A stretch of 13,320 bases of DNA from Elusimicrobiota bacterium (lineage in GTDB: Bacteria; Elusimicrobiota; Elusimicrobia; UBA1565; JACRDR01), in contig JACRDR010000008.1 in the NCBI GenBank assembly GCA_016212845.1, positions 1 through 13,320 on the forward strand, written 5' to 3'. Numbering within the stretch: the stretch's first letter is position 1; each line of letters begins with the position of its first letter. A program made the translations under genes and the position numbers. The notes beneath the pieces are model-generated. The model was not told the DNA's origin and made no database searches. It saw nothing but the letters and a program-made list of their open reading frames with translations. Positions 1 to 6,689 of the stretch are shown here, piece by piece.

Positions 1-285
1 AAATGCGCGCCCGGCGAGCTCTACCTCGTCGGCTCCGAGGCGAAGAGCCAGGTCCACACCTTCCGGCAGGCGCTCGAGAAGCTGATCGCGAAATCGACGA
101 CGAAGGGCATCCGTTGGGAGCAGGATAAGCGCTACGTGCGGCCGACGCAGGTGCCGCGCCTCATCTGCGACGCCTCGAAGTTCGTGAAGCGCACCGGCTG
201 GAAGCCGAAGCTCTCCTTCGAGACGATCTTAGACGAGACCCTGGCTTATTGGCGCGACCAGCTCGACCGAAAACTCGTCAATTGA
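1..285 (+). CDS. GDP-mannose 4,6-dehydratase-like SDR, C-terminal part
   Basis: Only the last 94 residues are in the window; the 5' part lies upstream. The visible tail has the pattern typical of GDP-mannose 4,6-dehydratase and related extended SDR sugar dehydratases: RPTQVPRLICDASK followed by a GWKP turn and a final helix SFETILDETLAYW. In that family this segment packs over the nucleotide-sugar pocket, and the enzyme makes GDP-4-keto-6-deoxymannose, the entry to fucose, rhamnose, perosamine and branched deoxysugars. The catalytic Tyr/Lys and the NAD site are not in view, so the substrate is inferred. Its stop codon overlaps the TTG start of the next gene by 4 bp, indicating one operon with the C-methyltransferase. 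A related GDP-sugar epimerase or reductase is possible. Confidence 0.8.
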   Translation, partial: KCAPGELYLVGSEAKSQVHTFRQALEKLIAKSTTKGIRWEQDKRYVRPTQVPRLICDASKFVKRTGWKPKLSFETILDETLAYWRDQLDRKLVN

Positions 286-1520
286 GCTGCCAGACGACGA
301 CGCGCTGCCGGGCCTGCGGCAAGGCGGGCCTCAAAAACGTCCTGAACTTGGGGCGCCAGCCGCTCGCCAACGGCCTCAAGCGGAAGGCCGCCGAGCGCGA
401 GGCGAGATATCCGCTCACCGTGGCCGTCTGCCCGTCGTGCCGTCTCGTGCAGCTGCGCGAGACCGTCGACCGCCACGTCCTCTTCGACCGCTACTTCTGG
501 GTGACGGGCACCTCGTCGTCGGCCCGCGCGTTCGCCGAGACGTTTTGCGACCGCGCCGCCAAGACCGCCGGCCTCAAGCAGCACGACCTCGTGCTCGAGG
601 TCGCGTCCAACGACGGCACCTTTCTTAAGCCGTTCGCGGCGAAGGGCTGGCGCGTGCACGGCGTCGACCCGGCCCAAAACGTCGTCGCCCAGGCGTTGGA
701 CGCGGGCGTGCCGACGTGGGCGCGCTACTGGGACGCCGCGGTCGCGCAGGAATTCTTGGCCGAGGTCGGCCGCCCGAAACTGATTTTCGCCCGCAACGTC
801 GTCGCGCACGCGCAGGACTTGGACGGCTTTATCGACGGCTTCCGCGTCGCGCTGGGGCCGGACGGCGTCGGCGCGCTCGAGTACCACTCGGCGGTCTCGA
901 TCTTGGAAGGCCTGCAGTACGACTCGATCTACCACGAGCATCTCTGCTACTTCGGCGTCCGCTCGATTTCGGTCGTGCTCGAGCGCTTCGGCCTGCATCC
1001 CTTCCACGCGGACCCGAGCCCGATCTCGGGCGGCGCGACGGTCGTGGTTTTCTCGGCGAAAAAAAGGCCGGAATCGAAAGCGCTCAAGGCGCTGCGTGCC
1101 AAAGAGAAGAAGACCGGCATCGAGGAAGTCTCCTCGTGGGTGGACTTCGGCCGCCGCTGCTACGCGCACCGCGACGCCTCACGGGCGCTCCTCGCGCCGT
1201 TTAAGCGCGAGACGGTCGTCGGCTTCGGCACTTCCGCGCGCAGCTCGACGTACCTCAACTTCTGCGGCTTCGGCCGCAAGCAGGTGCGCGCCGCGATCGA
1301 CAACAACCCGATGAAGCAGGGGCTTTTCTCGCCGGGCGGCGCGATCCCGATCGTGTCCAAGAAGGAAGGCTTTGCTCTCAAGCCCGGCCTGCTGTTCCTC
1401 TTCGCCTGGAACTTCAAGAAGGAGATCCTGGACGAATGCCGAAAGCACGGCTATAAAGGACGGGTGCTGATCCCGTTTCCCGAACGTCCCACTCTGACCG
1501 CGGCGGGGGTTTCCCGATGA
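282..1520 (+). CDS. Sugar C-methyltransferase (TylC3/NovU type)
   Basis: This is a 412-residue SAM-dependent C-methyltransferase. Domains in order: an N-terminal zinc-binding module with CxxC pairs at Cys9/Cys12 and Cys50/Cys53; a Rossmann methyltransferase core with the SAM loop VLEVASNDGTFL near 104-115; the YDSIYHEH segment with Tyr-His-Glu-His at 217-220, which in the TylC3/TcaB9 family holds catalytic residues; and a C-terminal domain (about 300-410) with the conserved GFGTSARSST and IDNNPMKQG motifs. Enzymes of this family methylate C3 of a 4-keto-6-deoxy sugar nucleotide. I chose TTG at 282 because it overlaps the upstream TGA (TTGA) and starts just before the zinc module; an in-frame TTG at 249 would add 11 residues unlike the family. 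There is no Shine-Dalgarno, so translational coupling is likely. It ends in an ATGA overlap with the epimerase-like gene. Confidence 0.9.
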   Translation: MSCQTTTRCRACGKAGLKNVLNLGRQPLANGLKRKAAEREARYPLTVAVCPSCRLVQLRETVDRHVLFDRYFWVTGTSSSARAFAETFCDRAAKTAGLKQHDLVLEVASNDGTFLKPFAAKGWRVHGVDPAQNVVAQALDAGVPTWARYWDAAVAQEFLAEVGRPKLIFARNVVAHAQDLDGFIDGFRVALGPDGVGALEYHSAVSILEGLQYDSIYHEHLCYFGVRSISVVLERFGLHPFHADPSPISGGATVVVFSAKKRPESKALKALRAKEKKTGIEEVSSWVDFGRRCYAHRDASRALLAPFKRETVVGFGTSARSSTYLNFCGFGRKQVRAAIDNNPMKQGLFSPGGAIPIVSKKEGFALKPGLLFLFAWNFKKEILDECRKHGYKGRVLIPFPERPTLTAAGVSR

Positions 1521-1966
1521 TCGACGGCGTCAAAGTCGTTCCCTTGAAGGTCTTCCCCGACGAGCGCGGCGCCATCATGCACGGCGTCCGAAAGGACACC
1601 ATGCTCAACGAGTTCGGCGAGGTCTACTTCTCGAAGATCTACGAGGGCGCGATCAAGGGCTGGCACGTGCACGAGACGCTGATCCTCAACTACATCTGCG
1701 TCTTCGGCCAGGTGAAGATCGTCATGCACGACCTGCGCCCGAAGTCGAAGACCCACGGCGAGACGCAAGAGGTTTTCCTCGGCCAGGACAACTACATCCT
1801 CCTCCACATCCCGCCGGGCATCGCCAACGGCACGAAGAGCCTCTGGGCGCCTTTTTCGATCGTCGCGAACGTCACCAACGAGCCGCACGACCCCAAGCAG
1901 AAGTACCGCCGCATCCACCCAAGCGAAGGGGTCATCCCCTACGATTGGGAACGCAAGGTCTTCTAA
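1517..1966 (+). CDS. RmlC-like dTDP-4-keto sugar 3,5-epimerase family cupin
   Basis: This 149-residue single-domain cupin resembles dTDP-4-dehydrorhamnose 3,5-epimerase (RmlC). Visible family features are PDERG near 14-18, KGWHVHE near 48-53 (His50 aligns with the catalytic His of RmlC's GLH motif), HDLRP near 71-75, IPPGIANG near 98-105 and a final PYDW. It is about 30 residues shorter than typical RmlC and lacks its C-terminal tail, and I do not see the usual active-site Tyr in the strand after IPPG. It may therefore be a 3- or 5-epimerase, or an isomerase, acting on the C-methylated keto sugar rather than a true RmlC. The start overlaps the methyltransferase stop (ATGA) and has a G-rich Shine-Dalgarno (GGGGG). 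It is the last gene of this operon. Confidence 0.85.
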   Translation: MIDGVKVVPLKVFPDERGAIMHGVRKDTMLNEFGEVYFSKIYEGAIKGWHVHETLILNYICVFGQVKIVMHDLRPKSKTHGETQEVFLGQDNYILLHIPPGIANGTKSLWAPFSIVANVTNEPHDPKQKYRRIHPSEGVIPYDWERKVF

Positions 1967-2017
1967 CGCGGCGCAATACCGGCCGGAAGCTCTAGTCTCC
2001 GGTGGGCGTTCGGCTCA

Positions 2018-2046
2018 TTCGCGCGTCGGGGGGCTCGTGCTACCAT
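2018..2046 (+). promoter_or_regulatory. Weak candidate promoter of the 2053 gene
   Basis: TTCGCG at 2018-2023, 17 bp, then TACCAT at 2041-2046, ending six bases before the ATG at 2053. The -35 match is poor, but the -10 position repeats what is seen at better promoters in this window. Confidence 0.4.
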
Positions 2047-2052
2047 CCGGGA

Positions 2053-2445
2053 ATGAACCCCGCGCTCGCCGCCGTTCTGATCGCCGACCTCGTCTGTACC
2101 AGCCTGGGCCACTCGATGTACTCGTTTAACGCCCAGCTCGATCTCCGGACGAACGTCCTCACCGACTCCCGCACGGAAGGCTCGAGCGAGCCGCTCGACT
2201 TCTCCAAGCGGGAAGTCGTCGACTCCCGCTGCGGCAAGATCGGCTGGGCGCCGGCGGACCACCTCAACTACGAGGTCACGCCGAAGCACTGGTGGGGCCA
2301 GGACATCGTCCAGCTGCCGAAGAGCGCGGCCGCCAACCCGAACGGAGCGTCCTTCCAGGCGAACATGCACGCCTGCGCTTACGACGGCGGCTGGAGCGCG
2401 TCCGAGGACGTTTTGCTCCGCTGCACCCTGACCGCCCGCCGCTAA
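2053..2445 (+). CDS. Small possibly secreted protein of unknown function
   Basis: I do not recognise this 130-residue protein. A short hydrophobic N-terminus (about 4-17) could be a weak signal peptide; there is no lipobox at Cys15. The rest is polar, with Cys15, Cys60, Cys108 and Cys124, and several Trp and Tyr residues (WW at 80-81, GGWS near 112-115), which would suit a small disulfide-stabilised extracytoplasmic beta domain. I chose ATG 2053 because a -10-like box lies six bases upstream; an in-frame GTG at 2002 would add 17 unconvincing residues. Its stop overlaps the stop of the convergent zinc-ribbon gene by 4 bp. Codon use resembles that of neighbouring genes, so it is probably real, but function is open. 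Confidence 0.65.
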   Translation: MNPALAAVLIADLVCTSLGHSMYSFNAQLDLRTNVLTDSRTEGSSEPLDFSKREVVDSRCGKIGWAPADHLNYEVTPKHWWGQDIVQLPKSAAANPNGASFQANMHACAYDGGWSASEDVLLRCTLTARR

Positions 2446-2981
2446 GAGCCGGGAACGTGCTGCCAGCCGTGCAGCGTCTGGGTCGACGAGCAGGGCTTCG
2501 CTAGAAAGGCGTCCTTGCGCACGCACGGGATGCACGCGCGTTTGCCGCAGTGGCACTCGCAGTCGGCCGGCCGCTTTTCCTTGCAGTAGGGACAGCGCGC
2601 GAGCTCGGTCGGATAGCCGTCGATCGTCTTGAGCAGGAATTCGCGGATCTTCTTATCGAGGCGGGCGCCGCCGACGAAGATTCGGGCGCGCAGCTCGTCG
2701 CGGTCGAACAGGTTCGGCGCGAGATCCGACAGGTACTGGGCGTCCGGGCAGGTGATGATGTCGGAGCCGCCGGACGTGTAGCCGATCCGGTGATGGGCGT
2801 AGCCCTTCTCCTTCGTCCAGAGCAGGGCGAAGATCGCGCGGTACGGGGCGAGGTACGTGATGAACACCTCGTCCACGACGCCGCGCTTGCCGTAGGTGAG
2901 CTGCGCGTCGATCCAATCTCCGCGAAAGCTCGCGCGCTTGCGCCCGCTCTTGTCCGCCTTGATCGGCTTCTCCTCCAGCAT
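2442..2981 (-). CDS. Zinc-ribbon protein of unknown function
   Basis: This 179-residue minus-strand protein has an N-terminal alpha/beta part of unknown fold (about 15-125), with no signal peptide or membrane segment, and a C-terminal cysteine cluster: CPYC at 130-133, CECHC at 141-145, CIPC at 150-153 and Cys164. Spacing fits one or two bound zinc ions. A cytoplasmic nucleic-acid-binding or protein-binding role is possible but unproven. It diverges from the sugar epimerase gene at 3011 and converges on the 2053 gene with a 4-bp stop overlap. A perfect-looking -10 (TACAAT) sits nine bases before its ATG. A competing plus-strand frame across 2550-3002 lacks any recognisable protein features and would destroy the zinc pattern, so the minus strand is preferred. 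Confidence 0.8.
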   Translation of the reverse strand: MLEEKPIKADKSGRKRASFRGDWIDAQLTYGKRGVVDEVFITYLAPYRAIFALLWTKEKGYAHHRIGYTSGGSDIITCPDAQYLSDLAPNLFDRDELRARIFVGGARLDKKIREFLLKTIDGYPTELARCPYCKEKRPADCECHCGKRACIPCVRKDAFLAKPCSSTQTLHGWQHVPGS

Positions 2982-2990
2982 CGGGGATAT

Positions 2991-2996
2991 ATTGTA
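2991..2996 (-). promoter_or_regulatory. -10 box of the zinc-ribbon gene
   Basis: TACAAT on the minus strand, nine bases before the ATG at 2981. No clear -35 is seen 16-18 bp upstream. The plus-strand gene at 3011 would be transcribed from the same 29-bp gap, where TATATT (2988-2993) and TAGCTT (2995-3000) are possible -10 boxes, so the two promoters probably overlap. Confidence 0.5.
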
Positions 2997-3010
2997 GCTT
3001 AGTCGCCGTC

Positions 3011-3832
3011 ATGCGCGTTCTCCTGACCGGCGGCTCCGGCTTCATCGGCCGCCACGTCCTGCCCCTGCTGCTCGAGCGCGGACACAAGGTCCTCGCCGTC
3101 GAACGCAATCGGCGCCTGCCCAAGGCGAAGAACCTAAAAACCGTCCGCGGCGACGTCCGGCGCGCCGTCCTCGCCTTCAAGCCTCAGGCCTGCCTGCATC
3201 TCGCGTGGGACGGCATCGGCGACTACTCCTTCGAGCGCTGCGCCCAAAACCTCGACGAGGGACTGCGTCTCGTCGCGCTGCTGCGCGAGGCGATGTGCCC
3301 GAAACTCGTCGCCGCCGGCAGCTGCTGGGAGTACGGCGTCTCCAGAGGCGTCTGCCGCGAGAGCGCTTGGCCGAAGACCGTCTCGGACTTCACGTGGGCC
3401 AAGAACGCGCTGCACGCCTACGCGCGCCTCGTTCTGCCGCGCGTCCTATGGTGCCGCGTCTTCTTCGTCTACGGCCCCGGCCAGCGAGCCGCCGCGCTCA
3501 TCCCGTCGCTCTTTCGGGCCAAGGCTGAAGGAAGAATTCCGGACGTGAAGAATCCCCAGGACGCGCAGGACTTCATCCATGTCTCGGACGTCGCCGCCGG
3601 ACTGGTCCGGGCGCTCGAGCGGAACGCTCCCGGCGGCTCCTATAACCTGGGGACCGGCCGGGCCGTCCGCGTGGGCGAAGTCGCGCGGCTCGCGACCGGA
3701 ACGGTCCCCATGCGCCGGCGCAACGAACGCCCCGGCCCGCCGGCGGTTTTTTGGGCCGGCACGTCGCTCGCTCGCCGTCGCTTGAGCTGGAAGGCGCGCG
3801 TGTCCCTGAAAACCGGCCTCACGCGCGTCTAA
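3011..3832 (+). CDS. Extended SDR sugar epimerase/reductase with Tyr-to-Phe change
   Basis: This 273-residue protein is an extended short-chain dehydrogenase. It has the NAD(P)-binding TGGSGFIG at 6-13, an acidic GDV after strand 3 (47-49), the AAGSCWEYG active-site strand at 101-109, FFVYGPGQ at 151-158, DFIHVSDVA at 187-195 and YNLGTG at 211-216, as in NAD-dependent sugar-nucleotide epimerases and 4-keto reductases. In the usual YxxxK catalytic pair the Lys is present (Lys131) but the Tyr position holds Phe127 (FTWAK). The DNA reads TTC unambiguously here. The enzyme may therefore use another acid/base, bind without catalysis, or work with a partner. It follows the zinc-ribbon gene divergently and could supply the C4 reduction step of the branched sugar made by the 1-1966 operon, though that link is only by proximity. 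Confidence 0.85.
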   Translation: MRVLLTGGSGFIGRHVLPLLLERGHKVLAVERNRRLPKAKNLKTVRGDVRRAVLAFKPQACLHLAWDGIGDYSFERCAQNLDEGLRLVALLREAMCPKLVAAGSCWEYGVSRGVCRESAWPKTVSDFTWAKNALHAYARLVLPRVLWCRVFFVYGPGQRAAALIPSLFRAKAEGRIPDVKNPQDAQDFIHVSDVAAGLVRALERNAPGGSYNLGTGRAVRVGEVARLATGTVPMRRRNERPGPPAVFWAGTSLARRRLSWKARVSLKTGLTRV

Positions 3833-3842
3833 ACAAATCCTA
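3827..3842 (+). repeat. 16-bp repeat, copy 1
   Basis: GTCTAAACAAATCCTA, one of three copies of consensus GTCTRAASRAAYCCTA in the window (12 of 16 positions invariant). This copy includes the epimerase stop codon TAA. It ends 93 bp before the -10 of the 3947 gene. Confidence 0.5.
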
Positions 3843-3891
3843 TCGACCGCCCTGGCTCGACGGGATTTACTCATTAAATCGCTGCCTTTTT

Positions 3892-3908
3892 CGCTTTAGG
3901 AACGCTTT
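3892..3908 (+). promoter_or_regulatory. Direct repeat CGCTTT-N5-CGCTTT, possible activator site
   Basis: Two CGCTTT half-sites 11 bp apart lie just upstream of the -35 box at 3912. One-turn direct repeats are the usual binding arrangement of OmpR/PhoB-type regulators, and such a regulator is encoded at 5888. The match of site to protein is inference. The rest of 3833-3946 is AT-richer than its surroundings and holds no gene. Confidence 0.3.
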
Positions 3909-3911
3909 TCC

Positions 3912-3940
3912 TTGGGGGCCGGATCTTTCCCGGGCATCCT
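3912..3940 (+). promoter_or_regulatory. Promoter of the 3947 gene
   Basis: TTGGGG at 3912-3917, exactly 17 bp, then CATCCT at 3935-3940. The -10 ends six bases before the ATG, so transcription should start at or next to the start codon. Confidence 0.55.
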
Positions 3941-3946
3941 GGAAGC

Positions 3947-4786
3947 ATGAACAAGCTACTCCTGCCGGTGCTGGTGCTGATCCTGTCTCTGTCCGCCGCC
4001 GAACTCCGGGCCGGTGTCTCGTCCGACCAGGCCGGCGCCGCGCGCCGGGAAGGATTCCAGAGCCTCGGTTCGCAGCAGCCGTCGATGCGGACCGCCGGCC
4101 GGGCCTTCGACGGCGGCCTCGAGCGAGCCGACGGCGCGACGAGCGTGGAAACGAACGATTTGGACACGGGGCTGAGCGGCGGTTCTCGGGACCGCTTCGC
4201 TCCCGCCATAGCTGCGCCCGCCGACGTCCCGGCGCCGGCTCCGGTGGAGACCGAGCGTGAAGTCACGCCCTACAAAGGCTTCATGATCGCGGCCATCGCG
4301 GGCCTGCTCCTCGCGATCGTGTTGATGATCCTGGCGGGCAAACTCGCCAAGAACCCGGCCATGAAGCCGGTCGCGGCAGCGTTCCATCTCGCCGCGGCGG
4401 CGATGGGCGCGCTGGCGCTTTCGATGGGCGTCATTCTCATGACTTCGTATGGACAGACCATGCAGGGGTTGATCTTCACGGCCGCCGGCGGGCTGCTCGC
4501 CGCCTACAACATCAAGAAGGCGTACGACGTCGCCTCGACGAGCGAGGAACCGGAACAGAAGCATGCTGAGATGGAGCAGGGCGTGGAGAAGACGACCGAC
4601 CAGGTGAACGAGAACCTCCACGTGAAACCCGACGCGCCGGCCTCCGAGCCCCAGTGGCAGGTGAACGACAAGTTCAAGTTCGGCGACATCGGCCGCTGCA
4701 AGTTGCCGCCGGCCGTCCATGCACAGACTATTCCGTATATCCCGGCCGCCGAGACTCCCGTCGGTCCCACGGTGCTGTCGGCTTAG
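3947..4786 (+). CDS. Membrane protein with signal peptide and three membrane segments, unknown
   Basis: This 279-residue protein has no recognised family. It begins with a signal peptide (1-22, ending LRAG), followed by a polar, Gly/Ser-rich extracytoplasmic stretch (23-90) and a Pro/Ala linker (APADVPAPAPVE, 90-101). Three hydrophobic segments follow at about 111-131, 143-166 and 170-187, joined by very short loops, then a charged, Glu-rich region (195-230, possibly helical) and a 50-residue tail with one Cys (251). If the signal peptide is cleaved, the N-terminal part is outside the membrane and three crossings put the C-terminal region inside. The next gene follows after 19 bp with its own Shine-Dalgarno, so the two are likely co-transcribed. 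A possible role is an envelope anchor or scaffold; nothing in the sequence proves it. Confidence 0.75.
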   Translation: MNKLLLPVLVLILSLSAAELRAGVSSDQAGAARREGFQSLGSQQPSMRTAGRAFDGGLERADGATSVETNDLDTGLSGGSRDRFAPAIAAPADVPAPAPVETEREVTPYKGFMIAAIAGLLLAIVLMILAGKLAKNPAMKPVAAAFHLAAAAMGALALSMGVILMTSYGQTMQGLIFTAAGGLLAAYNIKKAYDVASTSEEPEQKHAEMEQGVEKTTDQVNENLHVKPDAPASEPQWQVNDKFKFGDIGRCKLPPAVHAQTIPYIPAAETPVGPTVLSA

Positions 4787-4805
4787 TCCATACTGAGGAG
4801 AAACC

Positions 4806-5843
4806 ATGAAAACCATGATCCGGAAGGCGCTGATGATCGCGATGGCGGCGGGCGGGACGGGGGTTTGGGCGAGCGCGGCCGAGCTTCCGATGACGTTGGG
4901 CGACTGGACGTACTTCAACGCGGGCGGCGCCGAGTACGCCTCACGCAAGGCGAAGGTCGAGCTTTCGATCGCGCTGCAGACCGACGATCAGACCGGCCGA
5001 GCCGTGAGCGTCGCCGCCTACACGCTTCGTCTCGAGCAGTTCCCGGCCGCCGATCCGGTCAACGCAAAAGCTCGGCGCGCCGGACGGCTGCTCGTGTACC
5101 GGAACCGTCTCGCGTTCTGCCCCGCCGACCAGCAATGCCTCGACGGCAAGAACGAGATCCCCGTCACGCTGGGCGTCGCGTCGAAGGGCGATCCCGCGCG
5201 CCGGCTGAAGGTCGACTTCGGCGGGCCGGACGCCGCCGACGCCGACGAGCCGAAAGCGCATTACCACATCGAGTTTGGAAAGAAGCCGGAGACGCCCGCG
5301 CCGAATCCGCGGATCGACGGCGGAGGCATCGCCGGACGCGCGGAGGCTCTCGCCCGCGGCCTCGACTCGATGAAAAGCGACGTCCTCGAGCCGGCCGCCG
5401 GTCCGGTATGGAGGACGCCCCTACTCCGCCATGGCGAAGACCGCCTTCTCCCGTTGCCCGGACCGGCGACGCTTCGTATTCGGCCGACTCCCGCGCCGAA
5501 GGTGATTCCTACCGCGCCCAAGTCGTACGAGGCCGGACGGAAAATGGCCGAGCTCGCGGAGAAAGCGCTCATCACGATCCCCGCCCAAGCAGCGGGAAAC
5601 GTGCTGAACTTCGTCGAAGGGGCGAGCGACTACGTCGGTTCCCGTCTTCGCGACGCGTTCGGGAAAAAAGAGGTGCCGGCGCAGTTCGGTCCTAAGGCCT
5701 CCATCGACTCCGCGGCGGTCCGCAGGCTCTTGGAAAAAGGCTACTTGCCGCGCGTCGGCGTGAAGACGGTCGATCATCCGGATGGCCGCAAGCGTATGGT
5801 CCCCTATGACTCGTGGGATCCGTCCCTCCTGGGGGCTCCGTGA
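4806..5843 (+). CDS. Secreted protein of unknown function
   Basis: This 345-residue protein carries a clear Sec signal peptide (MKTMIRKALMIAMAAGG, hydrophobic to about 22, likely cleavage after ASA or ASAA near 24-25). The mature N-terminal half (about 30-165) looks like a beta-rich domain with one cysteine pair, Cys105 and Cys111 (FCPADQQC), which could form a small disulfide loop. A Pro-rich linker (about 168-175 and 215-245) joins it to a mainly helical C-terminal part rich in Ala, Lys and Glu. I recognise no family. The start is set by a strong Shine-Dalgarno GAGGAG at 4795-4800, five bases before the ATG. Only 19 bp separates it from the 3947 gene, so it is probably the second gene of that operon and may interact with its product in the envelope. 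Confidence 0.8.
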   Translation: MKTMIRKALMIAMAAGGTGVWASAAELPMTLGDWTYFNAGGAEYASRKAKVELSIALQTDDQTGRAVSVAAYTLRLEQFPAADPVNAKARRAGRLLVYRNRLAFCPADQQCLDGKNEIPVTLGVASKGDPARRLKVDFGGPDAADADEPKAHYHIEFGKKPETPAPNPRIDGGGIAGRAEALARGLDSMKSDVLEPAAGPVWRTPLLRHGEDRLLPLPGPATLRIRPTPAPKVIPTAPKSYEAGRKMAELAEKALITIPAQAAGNVLNFVEGASDYVGSRLRDAFGKKEVPAQFGPKASIDSAAVRRLLEKGYLPRVGVKTVDHPDGRKRMVPYDSWDPSLLGAP

Positions 5844-5850
5844 TCGCCCC

Positions 5851-5879
5851 TTGCTTTCCGGGCGGAGCGGCCTTACTCT
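5851..5879 (+). promoter_or_regulatory. Promoter of the response regulator gene
   Basis: TTGCTT at 5851-5856, 17 bp, TACTCT at 5874-5879; the -10 ends eight bases before the ATG at 5888. The 14 bases from the -10 onward (TACTCTTTGCCGGC) are identical to those of the promoter at 7563. Confidence 0.65.
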
Positions 5880-5887
5880 TTGCCGGC

Positions 5888-6574
5888 ATGGCGGCGACTA
5901 AGACCCTGCTCCTGGTCGAGGACGACGGCGCGGCTCGAAAAGGCTGGGCGGCGAACCTCGAGCGAGAAGGCTATCGGGTGCTCGAGTCCGACGGCGTGAA
6001 CGTCGCGTACAACCTCTTCCAGCAGGAAAAGCCGGACCTCATCGTGCTCGACATGAACCTTCCCGACGGCAACGGCGTCGACTTCTGCAAGCGCGTCCGG
6101 AACCACAAGACGCTTCACGCGACTCCGGTGATCATGCTGACGGGACGAGGCGAGATCGACGACAAAGCCGCGGGCTTCGACGCCGGCGTGGATCAGTACT
6201 TGGTGAAGCCGGTCGTGACCCGCGAGCTTCTCCTCTGGGTCAAGGCTCTCTTGAACCGTCTCGCGCTCGACAAGGAGGAAGGCGGGCAGCTCGAGGCCGG
6301 GGATCTGGCGATCGACCCCGACTCGCACCTCGTGCGCTTCCGGGACGTGACCGTCACCAACCTCACCGGCAAGGAGTTCGATCTCTTCTACGCGCTCGTA
6401 AAGCGCTCTCCGAAGGTGCTCACGCGCGAGTGGATTCTTTCGACCTTGTGGAAGACGGTGGCGGTCGACAACCTCGCCGACGTTCATATCTCCAAGATCC
6501 GCCACAAGCTGCCGCCCGCTCTGGCCGACCGGGTCCAGACCGTCCCTGGCAAGGGCTTCCGCTACTTCGCGTAG
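5888..6574 (+). CDS. OmpR/PhoB-family response regulator
   Basis: This 228-residue transcription factor has a receiver domain (about 5-122) with the acidic pocket Glu11-Asp12-Asp13, phospho-acceptor Asp55 in LIVLDMNLPDG, Thr85 in MLTG and Lys107 in LVKP. A winged-helix DNA-binding domain follows (about 137-228), with LTGKEFDLF, the recognition-helix region DVHISKIRHKL and the wing GKGFRYF. All phosphorelay residues are intact. The ATG at 5888 is chosen because the receiver domain begins six residues later and a -35/-10 pair fits just upstream; a longer in-frame start near 5813 lies inside the previous gene. The sensor kinase on the minus strand at 10147-8711 is the obvious partner, separated from it by the A and B genes. 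Likely targets are the neighbouring envelope-protein genes. Confidence 0.93.
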   Translation: MAATKTLLLVEDDGAARKGWAANLEREGYRVLESDGVNVAYNLFQQEKPDLIVLDMNLPDGNGVDFCKRVRNHKTLHATPVIMLTGRGEIDDKAAGFDAGVDQYLVKPVVTRELLLWVKALLNRLALDKEEGGQLEAGDLAIDPDSHLVRFRDVTVTNLTGKEFDLFYALVKRSPKVLTREWILSTLWKTVAVDNLADVHISKIRHKLPPALADRVQTVPGKGFRYFA

Positions 6575-6589
6575 TCTGAACGAATCCTA
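6574..6589 (+). repeat. 16-bp repeat, copy 2
   Basis: GTCTGAACGAATCCTA, starting on the last base of the response regulator stop codon and ending 89 bp before the -10 of the 6690 gene. It opens a longer stretch (to about 6625) resembling 11380-11434, which includes AAAAGCGCA followed by TTTTC at 6609-6625. The remainder of the 6575-6689 gap holds TTTTC pentamers at 6621, 6634 and 6650 and no gene. Confidence 0.5.
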
Positions 6590-6677
6590 AACCCGGAACG
6601 CCGCAGGTAAAAGCGCATTATTTTCACTACACTTTTTCGTTAGACCCTCTTTTCGCGCGGCGGACGTTCTTTCCACT

Positions 6678-6683
6678 CATTCT
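6678..6683 (+). promoter_or_regulatory. -10 box of gene A
   Basis: CATTCT six bases before the ATG at 6690; the same box in the same context (actCATTCTAG) precedes gene C at 10219. The -35 position here reads GCGCGG, with no TTG, which would suit an activator-dependent promoter. Confidence 0.45.
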
Positions 6684-6689
6684 AGAGGT

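Noticed and set aside
246..1169. Long open minus-strand frame (307 codons) opposite the C-methyltransferase
   Set aside because: Arg/Ala/Val-rich translation without motifs, caused by GC-rich third positions of the real gene on the other strand.
1973..2004. Possible terminator hairpin after the epimerase-like gene (CCGGA...TCCGG)
   Set aside because: The stem is about five base pairs with a loop of ten and no T-tract follows.
2550..3002. 150-codon plus-strand frame over the zinc-ribbon gene
   Set aside because: No family features, while the minus strand has an ordered zinc-binding pattern and a good -10 box.
4789..4794. CATACT before the 4806 gene as a promoter -10
   Set aside because: No TTG at the -35 position, and a strong Shine-Dalgarno with a 19-bp gap points to an operon-internal gene.
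3956..4948. Long open minus-strand frame (330 codons) opposite the 3947 and 4806 genes
   Set aside because: His/Arg-rich low-complexity translation; the plus strand has signal peptides, a Shine-Dalgarno and a promoter.
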